From Helichrysum umbraculigerum (Eukaryota > Streptophyta > Magnoliopsida > Asterales > Asteraceae), in assembly GCA_949592205.1 (NCBI GenBank), contig CATIUR010000003.1, positions 19,244,501 to 19,308,500 on the forward strand: 64,000 nt of DNA, in the 5' to 3' direction. A program made the translations under genes and the position numbers. Every line of letters starts with the position of its first letter. Position 1 is the stretch's first letter. The notes beneath the pieces are model-generated. The model had not been told where the DNA came from, did no database searches, and worked only from the letters and a program-made list of their open reading frames with translations. Positions 20,008 to 30,756 of this stretch are shown in pieces.

Positions 20008-22417
20008 TGTGACACCCCCAAATTTAACGATTTGCGGAAGCTTGATTTGGGTGTCACTAATCAATATACAAAGCACATAAGATATAATGAACGACCACTA
20101 TATGCATCGTTTTAAACTTGTATAAATAAAGTAAAAGTTTACATCAAAATATAGTTACATTAGCTCGGTTCCTGAAATTGAGAGATTACATAGCATAATT
20201 ACTTTTACAAAATATAATAATGCAGTCCAATCTCTAGTTGTATGTATGCTGACTCGAGCTAATAATATCTGCTTGTGCAGTCAAACTACTGCTGGGTACC
20301 TGTGATAAATACTAAAATGGGTCAGCGAAAACGCTGGTGAGCTCACAGGTTTGTATGTCAATGTATAGTTGTAAGAACCGCAAGATTTATATTGAATTTA
20401 AAATGCAATTAAGCAAGATAAAAGTTATACTGTCCATGAGCACATAGTCTGAGCTTAACTTGATTTGTCAGGCCCAATTAAGGAAACCTAACTTGAAATG
20501 CCTCCTACGAGTGCCTAATCAACACTCGTCTTCCCAAATGCTAATACATCCGTTTGACCGGTTAGTGCGTGCTAACCCGGATGAGGATTGTCAATCCCAT
20601 ATGATATCATATACTAACATTCACGCTATAAAATACTAGAGACTATGCTTATGGAGGACTTTAAATTGATTAGCTTGAAACTCATGTAGTATTTGAAGTT
20701 TGGCACTTGCGTTCTACTTGTAAAACAAAATCGAGTAGTAATATCACACCCCTAGTTGTAAAGCAGTGAAAATGGGGCTATGAAACTCACCTGGTTCTTG
20801 AAGTGTTTAACTTAATGGGCTTGGAGTAATTAGCTGTGAGTTGGTGTCCAAAGGCTTGAAACCTGGATGTGTCCACGACACTTAAATTGTCATTAATTGT
20901 ATTGGTATCCCGAAAGACTACCATTTGAATTGTTTGTCTAACTTAATGTCCAAATTACCCCGATTTGTTGATTGTTTTGTTACAAGTTACTACGACTTGT
21001 TTGAATAAATTGGTACAAGTTACAACGACTTGTTTGATTGAATTATCTAAGTTTCAACGACTTAGTTGATTTAATTGTGCATTTGAAAGGGTGTACGGCC
21101 CGTTGGTGACGGTTGTATCGATAGTTCTAAAATGTTATTACATTGTTGCTACAGTGAATCGCTACAGCAAATTGCTACAGTAAAATTGCTACAGTAACTT
21201 TGACTTCGAAAATTTTAAGTTTTGAAGATTCTGTTTTGTGCGACGTAGGGTGCTACGTCGCAGATCCGGACTGCGACGTTGGGCATGACGTCGCTATGTG
21301 CGACCTTCGCAATTTAATGCGACGTTGAACGTGACGTCGCTATAGGCGACGTAGTTGATTTCTGCGACGTAAGGGTCTGCGTCGCTAAATGCGACGTCCG
21401 CAAGTCAATGCGACGTACTAGGCTGCGTCGCTATATGCGACGTTGGGGATATAGTGCGACGTAGGTCGCTGCGTCGCATTTGCTCCAGGCCAAATGCGAC
21501 GTACGGGGTCTGATCGGAGTTTCAACCCCAAAAACGCATTTTCCGGCCATCGATCGGCCTAATATTTTTACCCAACCCATTTTAGGACATTACAAGGTTA
21601 TACAAACAACTAGCAAGTTATAAAACTTAAAAACGAGAGTTTTCGGAGTTGTGTCGGGAACTTACAAATCGCCGAAATGAAATTCCGGAAAGATAGGAGT
21701 GTAGATCGTCGCGTGGTGGTCGTTTATTTCCAAAGGGGCTTGAAGATCCGAGGTCGTTTAAGGTGTTTATTTTGTGAATTTGATGGTTGATGAAAATGGT
21801 GGTGATGATGATATTTGAGAGAAAAAGAGAAAGAAGAGAGAGAGAGTTAAAAGAGAAATGAAAGAAAGATGGAAAAATGGGAGGTGATTAAGGTGGAATC
21901 CCCACCTTTTTCAGTCTCCGCGAAGTGCCCCGCGCGGTGTTCGTTTTCCCGATTATTTAATGTTAAATATTTATTTTATAAATTTAACTTTTCGTTTTAA
22001 TTTACAAAAGTTTATTCCAATATTTTGTTGAAGTATTTTTACTAAATACTTAGAATTCATGTTATAAAAGGTGTTTTGTATCGTTTTGTTTGCGAAGTTA
22101 CATTTGATTCGCGTTTATATACATTGTGTGAATAAGCTTGGATACTAAATATTATTGACATAATATTTTTAAGTACAATAACGTTATTAAAAATCCTTGT
22201 ATCACCTAAATCAATTGTTCACCAACGTCCGTATTTATTGTATCGAAATTCATTCGATTTGAAACTCGTACGATTTAAACAAATCGCATAATTGTAGATA
22301 TATATTCAACAATATATATATAATAATTGATACATTAATTAGCCTATCACAGAACTAATTACATGTATTACCCTTGATTAGGCACTAAACTATAGTCCTA
22401 AATTGACGGTTGTCACA
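20008..22417 (-). repeat. Element B LTR 2 (middle, shared LTR)
   Basis: The LTR is 2410 bp. It serves as 5' LTR for copy 1 and 3' LTR for copy 2: a PBS borders its left side and a polypurine tract its right side. There is no target duplication at either border, as expected for an LTR inside a recombinant tandem array. It has one base fewer than the others near 20967 and AATATCTGC where they read AATTCCTGC (about 20266). Confidence 0.95.
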
Positions 22418-22427
22418 TTCTCCCCCT
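22418..22427 (-). other. Polypurine tract, B internal copy 2
   Basis: TTCTCCCCCT on the plus strand directly follows LTR 2, the same as in copy 1. Confidence 0.9.
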
Positions 22428-22451
22428 GTTAGAAGAATTTCGTCCCGAAAT

Positions 22452-25400
22452 TTATGTTGAAGTCGTGTTTGACGTTGAATCAGTGAAGAGTTGAGGATAC
22501 TTGAGTCGCATTTGGTCCTCCCGTTCCCAGGTGAATTCCGGACCGCGCCGCGAATTCCACCTAACCTTGACGATAGGAATACGACTTTGTTTAAGTTGTT
22601 TGACCTCACGGTCCATGATTTCAGCGGGTTCCTCAACAAAGTGAAGTTTTTCGTCAACTCGAATTTCATCGAGTGGAATGATAAGTGTCTCATCAGACCG
22701 ACACTTCTTCAGATTTGAAACATGAAATGTGGGATGCACGCTGCTGAGTTCAGATGGCAGCTGCAATCGATAAGCCACTGGACCAATTCTTTCGAGGATC
22801 TCGAATGGTCCTATGTATCTGGGATTCAACTTCCCTCGTTTGCCAAATCGGATTACGCCCTTCCAAGGCGATACCTTAAGTAGAACTCGATCCCCAACTT
22901 GGAACTCGAGTGGTTTGCGTCTCATGTCAGCATAACTTTTCTGACGATCACGCGCGGCTTTGAGTTTGTTTTGAATTTCTACGATTCTCTCGGTTGTCTC
23001 GTGTATGATTTCTGGACCTGTGAGTTGGCTATCCCCAACCTCAGTCCAACAGATAGGTGACCGGCACTTACGACCGTACAGTGCCTCGAACGGTGCAGCT
23101 TTGATGCTGGTATGATAACTGTTGTTGTACGAGAACTCGCACAATGGTAGATGTTTTTCCCAGTTTACACCGAAGTCTACTACGCAGGCCCGTAGCATGT
23201 CTTCAAGTGTTTGAATGGTTCGTTCAATTTGACCGTCTGTTTGAGGATGGTATGCGGTACTCATATCAAGTCGAGTACCCAAGGATTTTTGAAGTGATTG
23301 CCAAAATTGTGAAGTGAAACGACTATCCCTATCGTAGATAATTGAGATTGGAACACCGTGTTTGGTCACGATTTCCTTCAAATAGATTCTGGTGAGGCGT
23401 TCCATTTTGTCGGATTCCTTGATTGCCAGGAAGTGAGCAGACTTTGTGAGACGATCCACGATCACCCAAATGGTATCGCAACCGTTCGAGGATCTGGGTA
23501 GTTTGGTTATGAAGTCCATGGCAATTTGTTCCCATTTCCATTCAGGAAGACTGGGTTGTTGAAGTAAACCAGAAGGTTTTTGATATTCGATTTTAACTTT
23601 GGAGCAAGTAAGGCACTTGCTGACATAGGTGGCGATTTCAGCTTTCATGTTCGGCCACCAGTAGAAGTCCTTGATACCGTGGTACATTTTATCGGATCCC
23701 GGATGGATAGAATATTTGGACTTGTGAGCTTCATCCATCACTAAGTCTCGTAGGTTCCCAAATTTAGGCAACCAGATTCGGTTTGAGAAATACCTAATCC
23801 CGTTAGGTCTGATTTCGAATTGTTTATCCATGCCCCGCAAGGCTTCATCTTTGACATTTTCGGGTTTTAAGGCTTCGAGTTGAGCAGTGAGGATTTGAAT
23901 GTTTAAATTGTTGTGAATGGTCATACTGAGGGCTCGAACCCGAAGTGGTTTCACTCGCTCTTTTCGACTGAGGGCGTCAGCAACAACATTTGCTTTGCCT
24001 GGATGATATTTGAGTTCGCAGTCGTAATCGGTAAGTAACTCGACCCATCGACGTTGCCTCATGTTGAGATCCTTCTGATCGAATATGTGTTGAAGGCTTT
24101 TATGGTCGGTAAAGATTGTGCATCTGGTACCGTAAAGGTAATGTCTCCAGATTTTGAGGGCAAAAACGACAGCTCCTAGCTCGAGGTCGTGGGTGGTGTA
24201 ATTCTTTTCATGAATCTTGAGCTGTCGGGAAGCATAAGCTATGACTTTGTCTCGTTGCATAAGCACACAACCGAGACCTTGATGTGAAGCATCGCAGTAT
24301 ACCACGAAGTCATCGGTGCCTTCGGGTAATGAGAGGATAGGAGCACTGCAAAGCTTTCGTTTTAAGAGTTGGAATGCCGATTCTTGTTTATCAGTCCAGT
24401 CAAACTTTTTGTCTTTCTGGGTCAGAGTCGTAAGTGGTATGGCTATCTTGGAGAAATTTTCAATGAATCGTCGATAGTATCCGACCAGTCCTAGAAACTG
24501 CCGTACTTCGGTCGGAGTGGTTGGCGATTGCCAGTCTTTGATAGCCTCGATTTTTGACGGGTCGACGTGAATCCCCTGACTGTCAATCACGTGACCAAGG
24601 AATTGAACGGTTTTGATCCAGAACTCACACTTAGAGAACTTGGCATAGAGCTCCTCGTGTTTAAGTAGTTCAAGGATGGTTTTGAGGTGTTGCGCGTGTT
24701 CTTCTTGGCTTCGTGAATATATGAGGATGTCATCGATGAAGACAATCACAAACTTATCAAGGTAAGGTTTACACACCCGATTCATAAGGTCCATGAATAC
24801 AGCCGGTGCATTGGTTAGGCCGAATGGCATCACTTGGAATTCGTAATGCCCGTAACGAGTTCTGAAAGCGGTTTTTGGAATATCGGCATCGCGAACACGC
24901 AATTGGTGGTAACCGGATCGGAGGTCAATCTTTGAATAACAACTCGACCCTTGAAGTTGGTCGAACAGGTCATCGATTCGAGGGAGTGGATACCGGTTCT
25001 TGACAGTTAACTTGTTCAACTCTCGATAGTCGATACACATTCGAAAAGAACCATCTTTCTTTTTAACAAATAGGACCGGAGCTCCCCAAGGTGAAGAACT
25101 CGGCCTGATAAACCCTCGTTCCAGGAGTTCCTGTAACTGGGTGGACAGCTCCTGAAGTTCGGATGGAGCTAAACGGTATGGTGCTCGGGCCACAGGCGCA
25201 GCACCTGGTACAAGATCGATTGAGAACTCAACCTGTCTTGGTGGTGGTAGACCAGGCAGTTCCTCAGGAAAGACTTCTGGAAAGTCTCGGACAATTGGAA
25301 CATCCTCAAGTCGCTTCTCCTCTGACTTTTTCTCCATGATGTGTGCGAGGATTGATGGATAACCCTTTCTCAGAAATTTCCGGGTTTTAAGACAAGATAT

Positions 25401-26009
25401 GATGTTAAGCCTCGTCCCTCCGGTCTCCCCCTGTATGACTAGGGTTCTACCGACAGTGAGAGGTATGCGAACAATTTTGTCATAGCAGATGATTTCGGCG
25501 CGATGTTTGGATAACCAGTCCATGCCTACGATGACATCGAAGCTTCCTATCTCAACAGGCATAAGATCTATGGAGAAGGTTTCGTCGGCTAGGTTTAAGG
25601 TGCAATTAGGTATCACACTATTGGTTTCTATCAATTTGCCATTTGCTAGTTCTACGGTGTACTTAACGTCTAAAGCAACAGGTGTAATGTCAAGTAGAGG
25701 GCAAAATTCATCGGAAATAAAACTCCTATCGGCACCAGTATCAAACAGTATGGAAGCAGTTAAATTGTTGAGGAGGAACATACCCGTGACCACATTCGGG
25801 TCCTGACGGGCGTCCCCGGAGTTGATCACGAAGGCGCTACTTTTGGTGTTGTTGTTGCGGTGGTTGTTGTTGTTGTTGCCCTTATTCTTCAATTTTGGGC
25901 AAGAATCCCTGAAGTGTCCTGGGTTTCCACATTCATAGCAGGACTTAGGTTGTCGGGTATTTTTGTCAGAAGGGTTGTTGGATTTGGGGGCTCGGCAATC
26001 CTTAGTCAA
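22452..26009 (-). CDS. pol: Element B copy 2 Pol
   Basis: The frame is 1185 codons, collinear with copy 1: CCHC knuckle, protease DTGA, reverse transcriptase FIDD, RNase H, integrase (zinc finger intact, YVSKCLTC) and a chromodomain-like tail. It is the best preserved Pol in the window. Private changes include Cys for Tyr near 844 (SSNGCDTIW), Ile for Ser just before the catalytic Glu (TDGQIERTIQ) and Met for Val in YADMRRK. Both B copies read IIYDRDSRF where A reads IISDRDSRF, another sign of common origin. The product would act in the cytoplasmic particle and then, through integrase, in the nucleus. Confidence 0.94.
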   Translation of the reverse strand: MTKDCRAPKSNNPSDKNTRQPKSCYECGNPGHFRDSCPKLKNKGNNNNNHRNNNTKSSAFVINSGDARQDPNVVTGMFLLNNLTASILFDTGADRSFISDEFCPLLDITPVALDVKYTVELANGKLIETNSVIPNCTLNLADETFSIDLMPVEIGSFDVIVGMDWLSKHRAEIICYDKIVRIPLTVGRTLVIQGETGGTRLNIISCLKTRKFLRKGYPSILAHIMEKKSEEKRLEDVPIVRDFPEVFPEELPGLPPPRQVEFSIDLVPGAAPVARAPYRLAPSELQELSTQLQELLERGFIRPSSSPWGAPVLFVKKKDGSFRMCIDYRELNKLTVKNRYPLPRIDDLFDQLQGSSCYSKIDLRSGYHQLRVRDADIPKTAFRTRYGHYEFQVMPFGLTNAPAVFMDLMNRVCKPYLDKFVIVFIDDILIYSRSQEEHAQHLKTILELLKHEELYAKFSKCEFWIKTVQFLGHVIDSQGIHVDPSKIEAIKDWQSPTTPTEVRQFLGLVGYYRRFIENFSKIAIPLTTLTQKDKKFDWTDKQESAFQLLKRKLCSAPILSLPEGTDDFVVYCDASHQGLGCVLMQRDKVIAYASRQLKIHEKNYTTHDLELGAVVFALKIWRHYLYGTRCTIFTDHKSLQHIFDQKDLNMRQRRWVELLTDYDCELKYHPGKANVVADALSRKERVKPLRVRALSMTIHNNLNIQILTAQLEALKPENVKDEALRGMDKQFEIRPNGIRYFSNRIWLPKFGNLRDLVMDEAHKSKYSIHPGSDKMYHGIKDFYWWPNMKAEIATYVSKCLTCSKVKIEYQKPSGLLQQPSLPEWKWEQIAMDFITKLPRSSNGCDTIWVIVDRLTKSAHFLAIKESDKMERLTRIYLKEIVTKHGVPISIIYDRDSRFTSQFWQSLQKSLGTRLDMSTAYHPQTDGQIERTIQTLEDMLRACVVDFGVNWEKHLPLCEFSYNNSYHTSIKAAPFEALYGRKCRSPICWTEVGDSQLTGPEIIHETTERIVEIQNKLKAARDRQKSYADMRRKPLEFQVGDRVLLKVSPWKGVIRFGKRGKLNPRYIGPFEILERIGPVAYRLQLPSELSSVHPTFHVSNLKKCRSDETLIIPLDEIRVDEKLHFVEEPAEIMDREVKQLKQSRIPIVKVRWNSRRGPEFTWEREDQMRLKYPQLFTDSTSNTTST

Positions 26010-26890
26010 ATGCCCGTACCTCCTGCAGTTGTTGCAAGGGGGGTTGCACTGACCAAAGTGGTGGTAGTTGCACTTGGGACAATAAGGTCTGTCCCCGGTG
26101 TAGCTACGGTTGGATTCAGAGTTGGTGTTGTAGACTTGGATGGTGTTTTTTTCTTGTTTGAGTGGTGGTGGTGTTCAGTGGATTTGCGTTTGTTGTTGAT
26201 AGAGGATGAGGTGTTGGAGGTCTCACGGCTGACAACTAGAGCCATGAGTTCGTGGGCCAATCGAATGGCACTCTCAGTAGTAGTTGGTTTGGATGAGGCG
26301 ACGTTGCCCTGGATGTTCTCGGGGAGTCCACGAATGTATTTCTTAATGCCCTTGCTTTCTGGTTCGACTAAACCCGGGCATAATAAAGCAAACTGCTGAA
26401 ATTTAGTGGTATAATCAGCAACATCATTTCCCTGCACCTCCAGATGCCAGAATTCTTCTTCCAGCCTGTGCAATTCCTCTTCAGGACAGTATTTTTCTGT
26501 CAGTTTCTTTTTCAGTTCGGCCCAAGGAAGTCGGTTTGCAATCTCGAGGCCTACAGAGTTTGCGTGGGTTTTCCACCACGTGAGTGCACCTTCCTGAAAG
26601 GTGTAAGCAGCGAATTTGACCTTGTTGTTCTCAGTGCAATCGCAGAGACTGAAAACAGATTCCATGCGCTCAATCCAACGAATTAAGCCAATGGCACCTT
26701 CCGTGCCCTTGAAGTATAGCGGTTTACAGCTAAGAAAGTCCTTATAGGAGCAGGGTTTGGGTGGTGGAGTATTGGTTGCTGTGTCCTCGCTACCGGGTGG
26801 TGTTCGGGTAGCCAAGGCTTCGGTCACACTGCGGGCAATGATTCCCGCGATCTCAGCTTCGCTAAGGGTAATTTGACGGCGAGGAGGCAT
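26006..26890 (-). CDS. gag: Element B copy 2 Gag (same frameshift as copy 1)
   Basis: The frame is 294 codons, starting MPPRRQITLSEAE, with the same Gag core as copy 1 and only a few substitutions (IRWIERM here, IHWIERM in copy 1; NKRKS here, NKHKS in copy 1). The one-nucleotide register change in the A7 run is present here too (about 26144-26153). The first knuckle in the continuing frame keeps all its cysteines (PPCNNC). The leader is at 26891-27325 and the primer site beyond it. Confidence 0.9.
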   Translation of the reverse strand: MPPRRQITLSEAEIAGIIARSVTEALATRTPPGSEDTATNTPPPKPCSYKDFLSCKPLYFKGTEGAIGLIRWIERMESVFSLCDCTENNKVKFAAYTFQEGALTWWKTHANSVGLEIANRLPWAELKKKLTEKYCPEEELHRLEEEFWHLEVQGNDVADYTTKFQQFALLCPGLVEPESKGIKKYIRGLPENIQGNVASSKPTTTESAIRLAHELMALVVSRETSNTSSSINNKRKSTEHHHHSNKKKTPSKSTTPTLNPTVATPGTDLIVPSATTTTLVSATPLATTAGGTGI

Positions 26891-27325
26891 GATGCTGAGT
26901 AAGAAAGAACAAGGAAATGAAATAAGATGCTAGTCCGAGTATGATGAACTAGTGGTGTGTTTGTCATTTCGAGACAAAGCGTTAGAGAGAAAGAGGCCTA
27001 TATTCATATAATAATATAGCCTAAAGTGGCAATGAGGTCTACTTATGTAAGTATATATGTATATCACATAATAACCTATTGAGTGTCTAGCACAGACGTG
27101 TTTTGAGTCCCGTTTCTCTCGAGGTCAGAGTCAACTAATGCATTCCTGTTCAACATAACTCTTTCAGATTTCACATCATCTTTCTCTAATTGTACATAGT
27201 TGATCAGGCTATGTTAAATTAAAGTCGTATGATGTAATCCCTGAACTAGTCATAACTAATAAGGAATACTGCCTAACGGTCATAGTCTAGGTCCACTAAA
27301 TGCAACCTAGTTCACTATAACCTTA

Positions 27326-27338
27326 GGCTCTGATACCA
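27326..27338 (-). other. Primer binding site, B internal copy 2
   Basis: GGCTCTGATACCA on the plus strand lies three bases from LTR 3, as in copy 1. Confidence 0.95.
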
Positions 27339-27341
27339 ATC

Positions 27342-29752
27342 TGTGACACCCCCAAATTTAACGATTTGCGGAAGCTTGATTTGGGTGTCACTAATCAATA
27401 TACAAAGCACATAAGATATAATGAACGACCACTATATGCATCGTTTTAAACTTGTATAAATAAAGTAAAAGTTTACATCAAAATATAGTTACATTAGCTC
27501 GGTTCCTGAAATTGAGAGATTACATAGCATAATTACTTTTACAAAATATAATAATGCAGTCCAATCTCTAGTTGTATGTATGCTGACTCGAGCTAATAAT
27601 TCCTGCTTGTGCAGTCAAACTACTGCTGGGTACCTGTGATAAATACTAAAATGGGTCAGCGAAAACGCTGGTGAGCTCACAGGTTTGTATGTCAATGTAT
27701 AGTTGTAAGAACCGCAAGATTTATATTGAATTTAAAATGCAATTAAGCAAGATAAAAGTTATACTGTCCATGAGCACATAGTCTGAGCTTAACTTGATTT
27801 GTCAGGCCCAATTAAGGAAACCTAACTTGAAATGCCTCCTACGAGTGCCTAATCAACACTCGTCTTCCCAAATGCTAATACATCCGTTTGACCGGTTAGT
27901 GCGTGCTAACCCGGATGAGGATTGTCAATCCCATATGATATCATATACTAACATTCACGCTATAAAATACTAGAGACTATGCTTATGGAGGACTTTAAAT
28001 TGATTAGCTTGAAACTCATGTAGTATTTGAAGTTTGGCACTTGCGTTCTACTTGTAAAACAAAATCGAGTAGTAATATCACACCCCTAGTTGTAAAGCAG
28101 TGAAAATGGGGCTATGAAACTCACCTGGTTCTTGAAGTGTTTAACTTAATGGGCTTGGAGTAATTAGCTGTGAGTTGGTGTCCAAAGGCTTGAAACCTGG
28201 ATGTGTCCACGACACTTAAATTGTCATTAATTGTATTGGTATCCCGAAAGACTACCATTTGAATTGTTTGTCTAACTTAATGTCCAAATTACCCCGATTT
28301 GGTTGATTGTTTTGTTACAAGTTACTACGACTTGTTTGAATAAATTGGTACAAGTTACAACGACTTGTTTGATTGAATTATCTAAGTTTCAACGACTTAG
28401 TTGATTTAATTGTGCATTTGAAAGGGTGTACGGCCCGTTGGTGACGGTTGTATCGATAGTTCTAAAATGTTATTACATTGTTGCTACAGTGAATCGCTAC
28501 AGCAAATTGCTACAGTAAAATTGCTACAGTAACTTTGACTTCGAAAATTTTAAGTTTTGAAGATTCTGTTTTGTGCGACGTAGGGTGCTACGTCGCAGAT
28601 CCGGACTGCGACGTTGGGCATGACGTCGCTATGTGCGACCTTCGCAATTTAATGCGACGTTGAACGTGACGTCGCTATAGGCGACGTAGTTGATTTCTGC
28701 GACGTAAGGGTCTGCGTCGCTAAATGCGACGTCCGCAAGTCAATGCGACGTACTAGGCTGCGTCGCTATATGCGACGTTGGGGATATAGTGCGACGTAGG
28801 TCGCTGCGTCGCATTTGCTCCAGGCCAAATGCGACGTACGGGGTCTGATCGGAGTTTCAACCCCAAAAACGCATTTTCCGGCCATCGATCGGCCTAATAT
28901 TTTTACCCAACCCATTTTAGGACATTACAAGGTTATACAAACAACTAGCAAGTTATAAAACTTAAAAACGAGAGTTTTCGGAGTTGTGTCGGGAACTTAC
29001 AAATCGCCGAAATGAAATTCCGGAAAGATAGGAGTGTAGATCGTCGCGTGGTGGTCGTTTATTTCCAAAGGGGCTTGAAGATCCGAGGTCGTTTAAGGTG
29101 TTTATTTTGTGAATTTGATGGTTGATGAAAATGGTGGTGATGATGATATTTGAGAGAAAAAGAGAAAGAAGAGAGAGAGAGTTAAAAGAGAAATGAAAGA
29201 AAGATGGAAAAATGGGAGGTGATTAAGGTGGAATCCCCACCTTTTTCAGTCTCCGCGAAGTGCCCCGCGCGGTGTTCGTTTTCCCGATTATTTAATGTTA
29301 AATATTTATTTTATAAATTTAACTTTTCGTTTTAATTTACAAAAGTTTATTCCAATATTTTGTTGAAGTATTTTTACTAAATACTTAGAATTCATGTTAT
29401 AAAAGGTGTTTTGTATCGTTTTGTTTGCGAAGTTACATTTGATTCGCGTTTATATACATTGTGTGAATAAGCTTGGATACTAAATATTATTGACATAATA
29501 TTTTTAAGTACAATAACGTTATTAAAAATCCTTGTATCACCTAAATCAATTGTTCACCAACGTCCGTATTTATTGTATCGAAATTCATTCGATTTGAAAC
29601 TCGTACGATTTAAACAAATCGCATAATTGTAGATATATATTCAACAATATATATATAATAATTGATACATTAATTAGCCTATCACAGAACTAATTACATG
29701 TATTACCCTTGATTAGGCACTAAACTATAGTCCTAAATTGACGGTTGTCACA
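27342..29752 (-). repeat. Element B LTR 3 (outer 5' LTR)
   Basis: The LTR is 2411 bp with the same plan as LTR 1 and LTR 2, including the TGCGACGT array at about 28573-28840. It is followed by the CAAGG target duplication at 29753-29757. Confidence 0.95.
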
Positions 29753-29757
29753 CAAGG

Positions 29758-30722
29758 AATCCGACAAAATGGAACGCCTCACCAGAATTTACCTGAAAGA
29801 AATCGTGACCAAACACGGTGTTCCAATCTCAATTATCTCCGATAGAGATAGTCGCTTCACTTCACAATTTTGGAAATCACTTCATAGATCCCTGGGTACT
29901 CGACTTGATATGAGTACCGCATACCATCCTCAAACCGACGGCCAAAGTGAACGAACCATTCAAACACTTGAAGTCATGCTACGGGCCTGCGTAGTAGACT
30001 TCGGTGTAAACTGGGAAAAACATCTACCATTGTGCGAGTTCTCGTACAACAACAGTTATCATACCAGCATCAAAGCTGCACCCTTCGAGGCACTGTACGG
30101 TCGTAAGTGCCGGTCACCTATCTGTTGGACCGAAGTTGGGGATAGCCAACTCACAGGTCCAGAAATCATTCACGAGACGACCGAGAGAATCGTAGAAATT
30201 AAAAACAAACTCAAAGCCGCGCGTGATCGTCAGAAAAGTTATGCTGACGTGAGACGCAAACCACTCGAGTTCCAGGTTGGGGATCGAGTTCTACTCAAAG
30301 TATCGCCTTGGAAAGGCGTAATCCGATTTGGCAAACGAGGGAAGTTGAATCCCAGATACATTGGACCATTCGAGATCCTCGAAAGGATTGGTCCAGTGGC
30401 TTATCGATTACAGCTGCCATCTGAACTCAGCAGCGTGCATCCCACATTTCATGTTTCAAATCTGAAGAAGTGTCTGTCTGATGAGACACTTATCATTCCA
30501 CTCGATGAAATTCGAGTTGACGAAAAACTTCACTTTGTTGAGGAACCCGCTGAGATCATGGACCGTGAGGTCAAACAACTTAAACAAAGTCGTATTCCTA
30601 TCGTCAAGGTTAGGTGGAATTCGCGGCGCGGTCCGGAATTCACTTGGGAACGGGAGGATCAAATGCGACTCAAGTATCCTCAACTCTTCACTGATTCAAC
30701 GTCAAACACGACTTCAACATAA
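29758..30722 (+). pseudogene. pol: Element A pol, 3' segment (integrase C-terminal two thirds and chromodomain)
   Basis: After the CAAGG duplication the frame of A resumes directly: ESDKMERLTRIYLKE, then the integrase core with ISDRDSRF and TDGQSERTIQ (catalytic Asp and Glu present), then the C-terminal domain (GDRVLLKVSPWKGVIRFGKRG) and a chromodomain-like end (IPIVKVRWNSRRGPEFTWE). The stop TAA is at 30720-30722, 24 bp before the polypurine tract. It is broken only in the sense that its 5' part is 17 kb away, beyond element B. Confidence 0.93.
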
Positions 30723-30746
30723 ATTTCGGGACGAAATTCTTCTAAC

Positions 30747-30756
30747 AGGGGGAGAA
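30747..30756 (+). other. Polypurine tract of element A
   Basis: AGGGGGAGAA abuts the 3' LTR and is the plus-strand primer. Confidence 0.93.

Larger units (their letters stand above)
12673..29752 (-). mobile_element. Element B: tandem gypsy array LTR-int-LTR-int-LTR, minus strand
   Basis: Three LTRs (12673-15083, 20008-22417, 27342-29752; 2411, 2410 and 2411 bp) enclose two internal regions (15084-20007 and 22418-27341). Only the outer ends are flanked by a target duplication, CAAGG at 12668-12672 and 29753-29757. Removing the block plus one CAAGG restores the interrupted gag-pol frame of A. The two internals share a gag frameshift, so they are copies of one element, not two insertions. Private substitutions in each copy argue against simple assembly duplication. 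Confidence 0.93.

Noticed and set aside
20008..22417. Two independent B insertions sharing a site
   Set aside because: The middle LTR has no target duplication at its borders, and both internals share the same frameshift; a tandem recombinant explains all of it.
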